A DNA stretch of 23,115 nt, from the NCBI GenBank assembly GCA_002435595.1, contig DJBL01000110.1, forward strand, positions 1 to 23,115, in the 5' to 3' direction. The notes beneath the pieces are model-generated. The model ran no database searches. It was not told the origin of the DNA and saw nothing but the letters and a program-made list of their open reading frames with translations. How positions within the stretch are numbered: position 1 is the first letter of the stretch; each line of letters starts with the position of its first letter. The translations under genes and the position numbers were made by a program. This DNA is from Stenotrophomonas maltophilia. GTDB lineage: Bacteria > Pseudomonadota > Gammaproteobacteria > Xanthomonadales > Xanthomonadaceae. This document shows, piece after piece, positions 15,244 to 22,995 of the stretch.

Positions 15244-15266
15244 ACTGTCAAATCACTTTTGACAGT
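15244..15266. promoter_or_regulatory. LysR-type operator between LysR and exporter genes
   Basis: Perfect 9-bp inverted repeat: ACTGTCAAA, 5-nt spacer TCACT, TTTGACAGT. It contains the T-N11-A pattern of LysR-type sites. It ends 13 bp before the LysR ATG. On the minus strand it includes TTGACA (15246-15251), usable as a -35 for the exporter operon, with GTTTAT 19 bp on (15221-15226) as a poor -10. Confidence 0.75.
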
Positions 15267-15279
15267 ACAGGGGCGCGCG

Positions 15280-16176
15280 ATGGTCAGCCTGGACCGCTTC
15301 GAGACCTTCAAGGCCGTGGTCGATGCCGGCAGCCTCACCGCAGCCGCACAGCGCATGGGCCAGAGCAAGGCAGTGGTGAGCTTCAACCTCAAGCGGCTGG
15401 AGCAGGAACTGGGCGTGACCCTGCTGATCCGCAACACCCGCAGCCTGGCGCTGACCGAGGCCGGCGAGCGTTTCCATCAGCACTGCGTGGCGATGCTGGC
15501 CACCGCCGAACAGGCCATCGAAGAGGCGCGCAGCGAACAGCGCCAGCTTCGCGGCACGCTGCGTTTGACCACCACACCCGAATACGCGGCCGCCAAGGTG
15601 GTGCCGCTGCTGGAACGCTTCCGCGCCCTGCATCCGCAGTTGCGCCTGCATCTTTCAACCACGCCGGCGCATGCCGACCTGATTCCGGACCGCTTCGACC
15701 TGGCGATCCGGCTGGGGCGCATGGCCGACTCGGCGCTGCGCGCAACCCTGCTGGAGGAACATGCGTTGTGCGCGGTGGCCGCACCGTCGGTGCTGTCGGG
15801 GTTGCCCGACGAAGCCGCGCGCGACGACCCGGACTGGGTGCGTACGCTGCCACGGCTGGGTTATCCGCGTCTGGCGGACCTGCCATTGATCGCCCCCGAT
15901 GGCAGCGACCAGGTATTTGCCAGCAACCCCGCCGATGCGGTGGTCACCGTGGACAATGCGTCCACCCTACGTGCCTTCGCGCTGGCCGGGGCCGGGGCGA
16001 CGGTGCTGCCGCAGTGGTTGATCGCCGAGGATCTGGCGTCAGGTCGGCTGCTGCCGATCCTGCGCGGGCACCGCTTTCCGCGCCAAGGGGTGTATGCGGT
16101 GTTTCCCAACACCGCACATCCATCGCGACGGGTGCAGTTGTTGCTGGCGCACCTGCGCCAGCATCTACCCGCTTGA
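15280..16176 (+). CDS. LysR-family transcriptional regulator
   Basis: A 298-residue LysR-type regulator. The N-terminal winged helix-turn-helix covers about residues 1-60: ETFKAVVDAGSLTAAAQRMG, QSKAVVSFNLKRLEQELG, LIRNTR. A substrate-binding-like domain occupies about residues 90-290, beginning LRLTTTPEYAAAKVVPLLERF. It resembles the CrgA/AaeR type that often controls neighbouring efflux genes. AGGGG lies 7 nt before the ATG at 15280. It is divergent from the DHA2 exporter and the inverted repeat between them is the likely operator for both, with autoregulation. The inducer is unknown. Confidence 0.93.
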   Translation: MVSLDRFETFKAVVDAGSLTAAAQRMGQSKAVVSFNLKRLEQELGVTLLIRNTRSLALTEAGERFHQHCVAMLATAEQAIEEARSEQRQLRGTLRLTTTPEYAAAKVVPLLERFRALHPQLRLHLSTTPAHADLIPDRFDLAIRLGRMADSALRATLLEEHALCAVAAPSVLSGLPDEAARDDPDWVRTLPRLGYPRLADLPLIAPDGSDQVFASNPADAVVTVDNASTLRAFALAGAGATVLPQWLIAEDLASGRLLPILRGHRFPRQGVYAVFPNTAHPSRRVQLLLAHLRQHLPA

Positions 16177-16179
16177 TCA

Positions 16180-16211
16180 CGGCAGGCACGACCAACGGTC
16201 GTGCCCTGCCG
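16180..16211. terminator. Hairpin downstream of the LysR gene
   Basis: CGGCAGG/CCTGCCG outer stem and GCACGACC/GGTCGTGC inner stem around an AAC loop, with a single unpaired base between the two. It starts 4 bp after the LysR stop. There is no T-run directly after it. The inner core GACC-AAC-GGTC is the same as in the SMAG pair, suggesting a related repeat. Confidence 0.55.
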
Positions 16212-16263
16212 GGGTTCTTCCACACCGCAGGTTGGCCGCCATGCTGGCCAACCCCACCAGCAG

Positions 16264-16284
16264 GTACCGACCGTAGGCCGGTAC
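16264..16284. terminator. Hairpin downstream of the GH3 gene
   Basis: GTACCGACC and GGCCGGTAC pair around a GTA loop with one mismatch. It lies 10 bp after the stop of the minus-strand GH3 gene, in the gap between convergent genes, and could terminate that transcript. No T-run follows. Confidence 0.45.
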
Positions 16285-16294
16285 ACGGCGTTGC

Positions 16295-19114
16295 TCAACG
16301 CACTACTTCATCACCGAGCACGAACGCGCTGGTTTCCACCGGCTCGTTGGCCGAGCGCGACAGCTGCAGTTCGTAGCGGCCCTCGGCGATCTTCCACTGC
16401 TTGTCGGCGGTGTCGAAGCTGGCCAGCGTTTTCGGCTCGGCCTCGATGCGGATCCGGCGCGATTCGCCCGGCTGCAGCGTGACCTTCTGGAAGCCGATCA
16501 GGCGGATCGGCGTGGCGCTGCCTTCAGGCATCTTCAGGTACAGCTGGGCCACGTCCGCACCGGCAACCTTGCCGGTGTTGCGGATGTCCACCGTGGCCAC
16601 CAGGCGCTGGCCCATCGAGGTGGCGCTCAGGTTTTCATACGTGAAGGTGGTGTAGGACAGGCCGTGGCCGAACGCGAACTGCGGGGTCAGACCCTTGGCC
16701 GCGAACCACTTGTAGCCAACGTTGGCCCCTTCGATGTTGTAGTCGATGGTGTCGTCCGGCTTGTGCTTGGGGTTGAAGCCCAGGCCGTTCACTTCCGGGC
16801 GCGGCAGCTGGCTGGCATCCACCGGCCAGGTCACCGGCAGGCGGCCGGACGGGTTGACCTTGCCGGTCAGCAGCGCGGCGATGCCTTCGCCGCCCCGGAT
16901 GCCCGGGTACCACGCCTGCAGTACCGCCGGCACCTGCTGCAGCCACGGCAGCTCGACCGGGCCGTTGGTTTCCAGCACCACCACGGTCTTCGGGTTGGCC
17001 TTGGCCACCCCGGCGATCAGCGCGTCCTGGTTGTCGGGCAGCTTCATGTGCGGCAGGTCGACCGATTCGGCCGACCACTGCGTGGCAAACACGATCGCCA
17101 CATCGGCGGCGGCGGCAGCGCGCGCGGCGGCGGCCACATCGCGGCCATCCACGTAGTCGATGCGGGCGTCCGGGCGCTCGGCGCGCAGGGCCTCCAGCGG
17201 CGAGGACGGATGGAAGATCACCGGGCCCGGCCAGGTCGTCGGCAACACGCCCGGCACCGCATTGGTGCCCTTGGCGGTCCAGCCCACCATCGACGAGCCA
17301 CCGCCACCGATCACACCCTTGTCGGCGTGGCCACCGATGATCACGATGCGCTTGATCTCCGGGCCCAGCGGCAGCACGTTGTTGGCGTTGCGCAGCAGCA
17401 CGCTGCCCTCTTCCACGGTGCGCTGCGCGGCGGCGAAACCGGCGGCGTCATCGATCGGCTGGTGCTGCGGCGGCAGGTCGAAATTGCCGTTGGCGAACAT
17501 CGCGCGCAGGATCCGCGACACCATGTCGTCCAGGCGCGCACGCGGCACCACGCCGCCATTGACGGCCAGGCGCAGCGGTTCATCGAAGTACACGGCCTTG
17601 TCGAACACTTCGCCGGCCGACTGCTGGTCCAGGCCGGCCAGCGCCGCCTTCGAGCCGCTGTGCACGCCACCCCAGTCGGACATCACGAAACCGGGGAACT
17701 TCCACTCCTGCTTGAGCACCTGGTTCATCAGGTAGTCGTGCTCGCAGCCGTAGATGCCGTTGATGCGGTTGTAGGAGCACATCACCGAACCGGGCTTGCC
17801 GATGTCCAGGGCGATCTCGAACGCCAGCAGGTCCGATTCGCGCATGGCCTGCTCGCCGATCTCGGCGCTGTGGAAATTGCGCGAGGTTTCCATGTCGTTG
17901 AGCGCGAAGTGCTTCATCGTGGAGACCACGTGCTGGCTCTGCACGCCGCGGATCGACTCGCCAACCAGGCGACCGGCCAGCAACGGATCTTCACCGGCGT
18001 ATTCGAAGTTGCGGCCGTTGCGCGGATCGCGCTGCAGGTTGACGCTGCCGGCCAGCAGGATGTTGAAGCGCTGCTGCCAGGCCTCACGCCCCATGGTGGC
18101 GCCACCGGCGAAGGCGACTTCCGGGTTCCAGCTGGACGCGGTGGACGGGCCGGACGGCATCGCCGTGGCATGGTCGCCCTTGCGGATGCCGCCCGGGTTG
18201 GTCACGCCCACGCCGGCATCGGCCGACTGCTGCGACGGAATGCCCAGGCGTGCCACGCCCGGCACGAAACCGGCCGATCCGACCGCGCCTTCCGGCAGCG
18301 GACCGCCATCCTTGCCCAGCCCGAAGTAGCTGTGCAGCATCTGGAACTTCTCATCGTCGGTCATCTTCGCCACGATCAGCCGGGCGCGTGCGTCGGCGTT
18401 GAGCGAGGTGTCCATCCACGGCGTGTCGCCGCCGACCGGCGCGGCGTAGCCCAGGGTCAGCAGCTTGCCGGCGATGGCCGGGCTGTCGGCATCGATGCGC
18501 AGCTTGACCGCGGTGCTGGAAGCGGACTGGAACCCGTTGGAGCGGGCCACCTCGCCGTTGGCGTCGAAGCCGCTCACGGCCGCATCGTTGGCACCCAGCA
18601 GCACGGCCGGCGCGCCCACGCGCGAAGCATCGATGAGCTGTTTGAAGCGCGCGCCATCGGCGGCGGCGGTATGGGTGTACAGCGCCACCACGTGGCGGCC
18701 GTCATTCAAGCGCAGGTAGTTCATGCCCGGGGCTTCGACGCCCGACTCGGCTTCCACCGGCAGACGCGAGATCACGATGCTGCCACGGCGCTCGGCCGAC
18801 GCCGGGTCGGCACTGACGAAGCGGTAGCTGTAACCGAGCTGGTCGGCCAGCGCTTCCAGCGGATCCGGGGCGTGGCTGGTGCCGCTGGTATCCGCTTCGC
18901 GGTGCACGTTGGCGATGGTCAGCGCGTCCACGTTCATGGCCTGCAGCTGGGCGGCAACGTCCTTGGCATCGAGCCATTTCGGCGCCTGTTCCAGGCTGAG
19001 CACGGTGAAGGCATCGGTACCGGCGGTGGCGGCGGTGGGCGCGGCCCAGGCCGAGGCGGCCAGCGAGAGCGTGATGGCGGCCGTCAGGGCCAGTGGCTTT
19101 GTAATCGTTTTCAT
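16295..19114 (-). CDS. Secreted GH3 beta-glucosidase with N-terminal EEP-like domain
   Basis: A 939-residue exported glycosidase; the signal peptide MKTITKPLAL...ASAWA ends near residue 24. The GH3 N-domain starts at about residue 233, has KHFALND (401-407) and carries the nucleophile Asp480 in GFVMSDWGG. The GH3 C-domain follows from about 570, with the probable acid/base Glu683 in WSAESVDLPHMKLPDNQ. A fibronectin-III-like domain (about 830-930) closes it. This fits hydrolysis of terminal beta-glucosyl or xylosyl residues from plant oligosaccharides in the periplasm. Residues about 33-225 form an extra domain, with NVDALTI, SIVISRLPVE, VVALYTH and VLLGANDA in the order of EEP-superfamily motifs. 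The metal and catalytic positions (LQE, GDFN) are not conserved. No strong ribosome binding site precedes ATG 19114; the start is fixed by the signal peptide. Confidence 0.93.
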   Translation of the reverse strand: MKTITKPLALTAAITLSLAASAWAAPTAATAGTDAFTVLSLEQAPKWLDAKDVAAQLQAMNVDALTIANVHREADTSGTSHAPDPLEALADQLGYSYRFVSADPASAERRGSIVISRLPVEAESGVEAPGMNYLRLNDGRHVVALYTHTAAADGARFKQLIDASRVGAPAVLLGANDAAVSGFDANGEVARSNGFQSASSTAVKLRIDADSPAIAGKLLTLGYAAPVGGDTPWMDTSLNADARARLIVAKMTDDEKFQMLHSYFGLGKDGGPLPEGAVGSAGFVPGVARLGIPSQQSADAGVGVTNPGGIRKGDHATAMPSGPSTASSWNPEVAFAGGATMGREAWQQRFNILLAGSVNLQRDPRNGRNFEYAGEDPLLAGRLVGESIRGVQSQHVVSTMKHFALNDMETSRNFHSAEIGEQAMRESDLLAFEIALDIGKPGSVMCSYNRINGIYGCEHDYLMNQVLKQEWKFPGFVMSDWGGVHSGSKAALAGLDQQSAGEVFDKAVYFDEPLRLAVNGGVVPRARLDDMVSRILRAMFANGNFDLPPQHQPIDDAAGFAAAQRTVEEGSVLLRNANNVLPLGPEIKRIVIIGGHADKGVIGGGGSSMVGWTAKGTNAVPGVLPTTWPGPVIFHPSSPLEALRAERPDARIDYVDGRDVAAAARAAAAADVAIVFATQWSAESVDLPHMKLPDNQDALIAGVAKANPKTVVVLETNGPVELPWLQQVPAVLQAWYPGIRGGEGIAALLTGKVNPSGRLPVTWPVDASQLPRPEVNGLGFNPKHKPDDTIDYNIEGANVGYKWFAAKGLTPQFAFGHGLSYTTFTYENLSATSMGQRLVATVDIRNTGKVAGADVAQLYLKMPEGSATPIRLIGFQKVTLQPGESRRIRIEAEPKTLASFDTADKQWKIAEGRYELQLSRSANEPVETSAFVLGDEVVR
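19100..19113. promoter_or_regulatory. LacI-type operator match over the GH3 start codon
   Basis: On the minus strand TGAAAACGATTACA fits the TGWAANCGNTWNCA pattern of LacI/GalR/CcpA-type operators at every defined position. It overlaps codons 1-5 of the GH3 gene. It may be coincidence with coding sequence; no LacI gene is in the window. Confidence 0.4.
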
Positions 19115-19383
19115 AAGCGGGCGAAACACCTTTGCTTGCGCAAAAAATCCAGGGAGTCGTGCCGCAGAAGGGTGCAGCGCCAAGATGGCGGATGCCGGCG
19201 CCTTGCAGGCCGGTATCGGGTACTACCAGGCAGTGCAGCTACGACCAGGCCCCTCCGCCCGTCGATACAGCCGCTCCACCCGGTGGGCGCCGCAGGCGGC
19301 ACCCATCCGGTGAAGAGTCGTCCACCCTGTTCATCCCTGTCAACAGCGTGTTCAGTTTCGTCGGCGCATGGCCGTCGCGATCA

Positions 19384-19827
19384 TCACCGGGTGGCGGGCT
19401 TGACCACGTGCGTAGCCGTGGCCGCCAGCACCCGTCCCTCCCTGTCGCGCGGCAGCAGCGGCGCCAGCGGCTGGCCGTCGGCCAGGGTGAGCAGCTGCGA
19501 GCGTGGTTCATGTTCGGCGAACAGGAAGTCCTCGCCCCACTGCCGCAGCGCCACCACCAGCGTGAACAACCCCTGCCCCTGGGGCGTCAGCACGTAGTCG
19601 TGATACCGGCTGCCATCGGCCGCCGGCTGCTGGGCGAGCACGCCGGCATCCAGCAAGGCCTGCAGGCGCTGGCTGAGCATGCTTCGCGACATGCCCAGGC
19701 TGCGCTGGAAATCACTGAACCGGCGTACCCCGTCGAAGGCATCACGCACGATCAGCAGCGACCAGCGGTCGCCGATCAGGTCCAGCGCACGGGCCACCGG
19801 GCAGGTGGCGTTGGGATCGTCGTGCAT
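19384..19827 (-). CDS. HxlR-family transcriptional regulator
   Basis: A 147-residue winged-helix regulator of the HxlR/YodB/MarR-like family. The signature ATCPVARALDLIGDRWSLLIVRDAFDGVRRFSDFQ is present, followed by SRSMLSQRLQALLDAGVL and RYHDYVLTPQGQGL in the wing. Cys9 is the N-terminal cysteine that some family members (YodB, HypR) use for thiol-based sensing of electrophiles, so a redox or quinone signal is possible but unproven. GGAGG lies 6 nt before the ATG. It is divergent from an MFS exporter with two operator-like repeats between them. The region 19115-19383 downstream of it holds only the GH3 promoter area, with no gene seen. Confidence 0.92.
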   Translation of the reverse strand: MHDDPNATCPVARALDLIGDRWSLLIVRDAFDGVRRFSDFQRSLGMSRSMLSQRLQALLDAGVLAQQPAADGSRYHDYVLTPQGQGLFTLVVALRQWGEDFLFAEHEPRSQLLTLADGQPLAPLLPRDREGRVLAATATHVVKPATR

Positions 19828-19842
19828 GGGGTACCTCCGTAA

Positions 19843-19863
19843 GTGGTTTTATTTTAGAACCAC
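19843..19863. promoter_or_regulatory. HxlR operator 1
   Basis: Inverted repeat GTGGTT-N9-AACCAC with an AT-rich centre TTATTTTAG, 16 bp before the HxlR start. A second, similar 21-bp site lies 36 bp away centre to centre. The AT-rich core stands out in this GC-rich sequence. Confidence 0.7.
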
Positions 19864-19878
19864 ATCATCCAGAATCAA

Positions 19879-19899
19879 CTGGTTCTATTTTGAGACCAT
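19879..19899. promoter_or_regulatory. HxlR operator 2
   Basis: The second copy of the repeat: TGGTTCTATTTTGAGACCA is its core, in the same orientation and with 14 of 21 positions identical to operator 1. It ends 3 bp before the MFS ATG, so a bound repressor would block that gene's translation start region and promoter. Confidence 0.7.
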
Positions 19900-19902
19900 G
19901 AG

Positions 19903-21090
19903 ATGTCCATCGCCGCACCCCTGCCCCGCACCGCCACGCCCCTGCTCCTGTTGTTCGCCTGCGCCGCCGGGCTCAGCGTGGCCAACGTCTACTACGCCCA
20001 ACCGCTGCTGGATGCGCTGGCCGCCGACCTGCACATCGGCACCGCCCGGATCGGCGCGGTCATCGCCGCCACCCAGCTCGGGTCGGTGATCGCGCTGCTG
20101 TGGCTGGTGCCGCTGGGTGACCGGCTGGAGCGCAGGCGCCTGATGGCGGCGCAGAGCATGGCCCTGGTCGTGGCCCTGCTCGGCGTTGCCCTGGCCGACA
20201 CTGCCACCGCACTGCTGCTGGGCATGCTGGCGGTGGGCCTGCTCGGCACCGCGATGACCCAGGGGTTGATTGCCTATGCCGCCGCCGCAGCGGGCCCGCA
20301 TGAGCGCGGCCGCGTGGTCGGTGCCGCCCAGGCCGGGGTGGTGATCGGTCTGCTGCTGGCCCGGGTAGTGGCCGGTGGCGTGGCCGACGTCGGCGGCTGG
20401 CGCGCGGTGTATGTGCTGTCGGCGGCGTTGATGGTGGTCAGCGCCGCGGTGCTGTGGCTGCGCCTGCCACGGCTGCCCGTGGCCGATGCCACGCCCCGGA
20501 TCGGGTTGCTCACTCTGCTGCGCCAGCAGCCGGTGCTGCGCCGGCGCGGCGTACTCGGGCTGTTGCTGTTCACCGCGTTCGGGCTGTTCTGGAGCAGCAT
20601 GGCGCTGCCGTTGAGCGCACCGCCGCATGCGCTCAGCCATACCGCCATCGGTGCGTTCGCACTGGTCGGCCTGCTCGGCGCGTTGGCCGCCGCGCGCAGC
20701 GGGCACTGGAGCGATCGCGGCCATGCCGATCGCGTTTCCTTTGCTGCACTGCTGCTGTTGCTGTTGAGCTGGGCGCCGCTGGCGGCGCTGCCGCTGCACC
20801 TGGGCTGGCTGGTACTGGGCGTGTTGTTGCTGGATCTGGCGGTGCAGGCGTTGCACGTCACCAACCAGAGCCTGATCCTGGCCGCCGCGCCCAATGCGCA
20901 GGCGCAGGTGATCGCCGCCTACATGCTGTTCTATGCCGCCGGCAGCGGGATCGGCGCGCTGCTGGGCAGCAGCCTGTATGCCGCGTATGGCTGGAGCGGC
21001 GTCTGCACTGCCGGCGCCCTGGTTTCGTTGCTTGCGCTGGGTGCGTGGTGGACGGTTTCCGCTACCCTGCGCAGCAGGTGCAAGGGGTGA
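19903..21090 (+). CDS. MFS exporter, DHA1-like (YnfM/sugar efflux type)
   Basis: A 395-residue inner-membrane transporter with about 12 hydrophobic segments. The start LSVANVYYAQPLLDALAADL is the hallmark of a bacterial MFS efflux subgroup. Motif A is present as LVPLGDRLERRR between helices 2 and 3. The substrate is unknown. The gene sits between a divergent HxlR repressor with two operators and a downstream AraC regulator whose start is within 20 bp of its stop, so export is probably induced by a small molecule. Only a weak ribosome binding site precedes ATG 19903; an ATG at 19898 is in another frame. Confidence 0.9.
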   Translation: MSIAAPLPRTATPLLLLFACAAGLSVANVYYAQPLLDALAADLHIGTARIGAVIAATQLGSVIALLWLVPLGDRLERRRLMAAQSMALVVALLGVALADTATALLLGMLAVGLLGTAMTQGLIAYAAAAAGPHERGRVVGAAQAGVVIGLLLARVVAGGVADVGGWRAVYVLSAALMVVSAAVLWLRLPRLPVADATPRIGLLTLLRQQPVLRRRGVLGLLLFTAFGLFWSSMALPLSAPPHALSHTAIGAFALVGLLGALAAARSGHWSDRGHADRVSFAALLLLLLSWAPLAALPLHLGWLVLGVLLLDLAVQALHVTNQSLILAAAPNAQAQVIAAYMLFYAAGSGIGALLGSSLYAAYGWSGVCTAGALVSLLALGAWWTVSATLRSRCKG

Positions 21091-21107
21091 ACGATGCGGA
21101 GTGTGCG

Positions 21108-21881
21108 GTGAATGCGTCCACGGCAGTGAACGGGCAGTGGTCTGGCGCAGTGCTGCTTGGCCCGCATTTCGCCGTGCTGCAGGGCCATGCCGGTGCCACC
21201 GGTGCGCATGCCCACTACGCCCACCAGGTGCTGCTGGCCGAGGCCGGGCACTGGACCGTGGAGAACGAACACGGCCTGCAGCGCGGCACGCGCCTGGTGC
21301 TGCCTTCGTTCCAGTCGCATGCGGTGCGCGGCGTGCCGCTGCGCGGCTGCACGGTATGGATTGAACCCAGCCATGTCGACCTGCAGAAGCTACAGGACCA
21401 GCTGCCATCGCTTCCCTGCGATCCGCAGGCGTTGCTGCCCTGCCTGTCGGCCCTGGTCGCGCGCGCGCCGCTGGACCGCCGGCTGCAGGCGGCACTGTCG
21501 GCACTGGACGCGCGGCTGCCCGAGCGCATCGCGGCCCCGGCCATCGCGGCGGCCGCGCACCTGTCCCAAAGCCAGTTGCACCGCCGCTTCCAGCAGGACC
21601 TGGCGGTGTCGCTGCGTGGCCTGGTGCTGTGGCGCCGGTTACGCCAGGCGCTGGTGCAGGTGATCGAGGGACACAGCCTGACCCGCAGCGCTCATGCCGC
21701 CGGCTTCGCCGACCTTGCGCACTTCTCGCGCAGCCTGCGGCGCATGTTCGGGGTGCAGGCCGGCCACCTGGCCGGCCTGCACCTGCAGCATTATCGCGAC
21801 GACGGATCCAGCCCCGGGGGCGGCGGCGGTTCGGGCACATGCGGCAGCGCGCGGAACGGCGCCAGCAGTTGCCCCAGGTAG
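21108..21881 (+). CDS. AraC-family transcriptional regulator
   Basis: A regulator of about 257 residues. A cupin-like N-terminal sensor holds HAHYAHQVLLAEAGHWTVEN and LVLPSFQSHAV. The two AraC helix-turn-helix units follow: IAAAAHLSQSQLHRRFQQDL, then LTRSAHAAGFADLAHFSRSL and RRMFGVQAGH. GTG 21108 is preferred because GGAG lies 6 nt upstream. GTG 21087, overlapping the MFS stop as GTGA, is also possible. The last ~30 residues (DDGSSPGGGGGSG onward) are low-complexity and lie wholly within the convergent hydroxylase gene. It likely regulates the MFS gene or a linked function, but no ligand is evident. Confidence 0.85.
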   Translation: MNASTAVNGQWSGAVLLGPHFAVLQGHAGATGAHAHYAHQVLLAEAGHWTVENEHGLQRGTRLVLPSFQSHAVRGVPLRGCTVWIEPSHVDLQKLQDQLPSLPCDPQALLPCLSALVARAPLDRRLQAALSALDARLPERIAAPAIAAAAHLSQSQLHRRFQQDLAVSLRGLVLWRRLRQALVQVIEGHSLTRSAHAAGFADLAHFSRSLRRMFGVQAGHLAGLHLQHYRDDGSSPGGGGGSGTCGSARNGASSCPR

Positions 21882-22681
21882 CGTCGTGGATAGGCCGGTT
21901 GGCTGCCAATCCCCAGGTCGTCCACGCGCATCCGGTAATCGGCATCGAAGGCGGTTCCCAGCAGGTGGTCCCAGACGGTCAGGAACAATCCGAAGTTGAC
22001 ATCCCCGGCCTTGCCATAGCGCATGTGGTGGAACCGATGCAGCGGGGCCCACGCCATCACCTTGCCCAGCCAGCCCGGCCGCATGTCCACGTTGGAGTGC
22101 TGCAGCAGCAGCTGGATGGCAATGGCGAAGGCCAGCACGGCCGCTACCGGGTACGGCATGCCCAGCAGCAGCAGCGGCAGCACCCCGCCCAATGCTTCGG
22201 CCGTCTGGTGCAACGGGTGCTTCATCAACCCGTTGAACCCATACATGCGGGTCACGCTGTGGTGGACCGCATGCAACCGCCACAACCAGGCCCAGCGATG
22301 GCTCGCGTAATGCACCAGGGTGATGCCCAGGTCCGCGGCGACAATCGCCAGCACCACCTGCGCGACAACACTCCAGTGCGTGGGCCACAGCTGCCACGGC
22401 ATCCACGCGGCCACCAGCGGGATCGCACCGATCGCCAGCAGGTTCAATCCTTCGTTCACCAGCGCGTGGACGGCGTCGCGGCCCGCATCGCCCTGGGGGG
22501 CGTTGAAGGCCGGGTCATACGGCCAGCAGCGATCGGCCAGCCACGACAGCACGATGGCCAGGACCAACCCCGGCAGCAACCACAGCGCAGACCCCGCGGC
22601 ATACCCCACCCACCACGTGGCCATTCCCACCCCTCCCAGCAGCATTCCCGGCGCATACACCGCCAACCACCATCGCTTCAT
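21791..22681 (-). CDS. Sterol desaturase / fatty acid hydroxylase family membrane protein
   Basis: A 296-residue integral membrane protein of the fatty acid hydroxylase superfamily, with a non-haem di-iron site built from histidine boxes: HX3H at His124/His128, HX2HH at His137/140/141, His195, and HX2HH at His215/218/219. The NFGLFLTVWDHLLGTAF segment after the last box is family-typical. Several hydrophobic helices (about 10-50, 80-120, 165-195) anchor it. The reaction is probably hydroxylation or desaturation of a lipid; the lipid is unknown. ATG 22681 has GGAG upstream and begins the hydrophobic N-terminus; a longer in-frame start at 22846 adds Arg-rich, unlikely sequence. The C-terminus (EPPPPPGLDPSS) overlaps the AraC gene. 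Confidence 0.9.
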   Translation of the reverse strand: MKRWWLAVYAPGMLLGGVGMATWWVGYAAGSALWLLPGLVLAIVLSWLADRCWPYDPAFNAPQGDAGRDAVHALVNEGLNLLAIGAIPLVAAWMPWQLWPTHWSVVAQVVLAIVAADLGITLVHYASHRWAWLWRLHAVHHSVTRMYGFNGLMKHPLHQTAEALGGVLPLLLLGMPYPVAAVLAFAIAIQLLLQHSNVDMRPGWLGKVMAWAPLHRFHHMRYGKAGDVNFGLFLTVWDHLLGTAFDADYRMRVDDLGIGSQPAYPRRYLGQLLAPFRALPHVPEPPPPPGLDPSSR

Positions 22682-22865
22682 CGACCTGCTCCATGCAAAG
22701 AAGCGGCCATGCTCGCCACAACGGCGCCGCCGGGCTTGAACAAACCGCGCATCCGGCCGCGACCGCTGCGGCCTGCATGCCCCCACGGTCGTTGAGACGG
22801 TGGGCAGGCCCCTGACTGAAGCGTTCATCACCCCGGCTGCGTTCAAACTGCCGGCGCGCGAACCG
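22682..22865. other. Intergenic region before the imuA promoter
   Basis: Together with the imuA leader this 314-bp gap (22682-22995) has no convincing gene. It contains one imperfect hairpin (CCCACGGTC at 22782-22790 with GACGGTGGG at 22795-22803, one mismatch, 4-nt loop). A minus-strand frame upstream of the hydroxylase is open, but its residues look like shadow. It may hold the hydroxylase promoter; no clear -35/-10 was seen. Confidence 0.5.
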
Positions 22866-22880
22866 TTAGCATTTTTACTA
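22866..22880 (+). promoter_or_regulatory. lexA box: LexA box in the imuA promoter
   Basis: TTAGCATTTTTACTA is a perfect match to TTAG-N6-TACTA, the LexA operator of Xanthomonadaceae. The same bases give a fair -35 (TTAGCA, 22866-22871), with TAGGAT 17 bp on (22889-22894) as -10. LexA binding would therefore cover the -35 and spacer, as expected for an SOS gene. It lies 115 bp before the imuA ATG. Confidence 0.88.
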
Positions 22881-22995
22881 ATTGCCGGTAGGATTGTCGG
22901 TCTCAGCCCCTGACACCGACCCTGCCGATACTGCCCGCCATGCCCCGCCTTGCCGCCCCTGCCCAGCTGCGCCAGCCCTCCCGGGAGGTGCGCTG

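Noticed and set aside
16664..19597. 977-codon open frame opposite the GH3 gene
   Set aside because: GC-rich antisense shadow; the GH3 frame has signal peptide, catalytic motifs and full domain order, this frame has none.
20454..21086. Long upstream extension of the AraC frame inside the MFS gene
   Set aside because: The MFS reading is clear there; cupin and helix-turn-helix domains begin after 21108.
22682..22846. N-terminal extension of the hydroxylase to 22846
   Set aside because: Arg-rich, non-membrane residues, no good ribosome binding site; GGAG supports ATG 22681.
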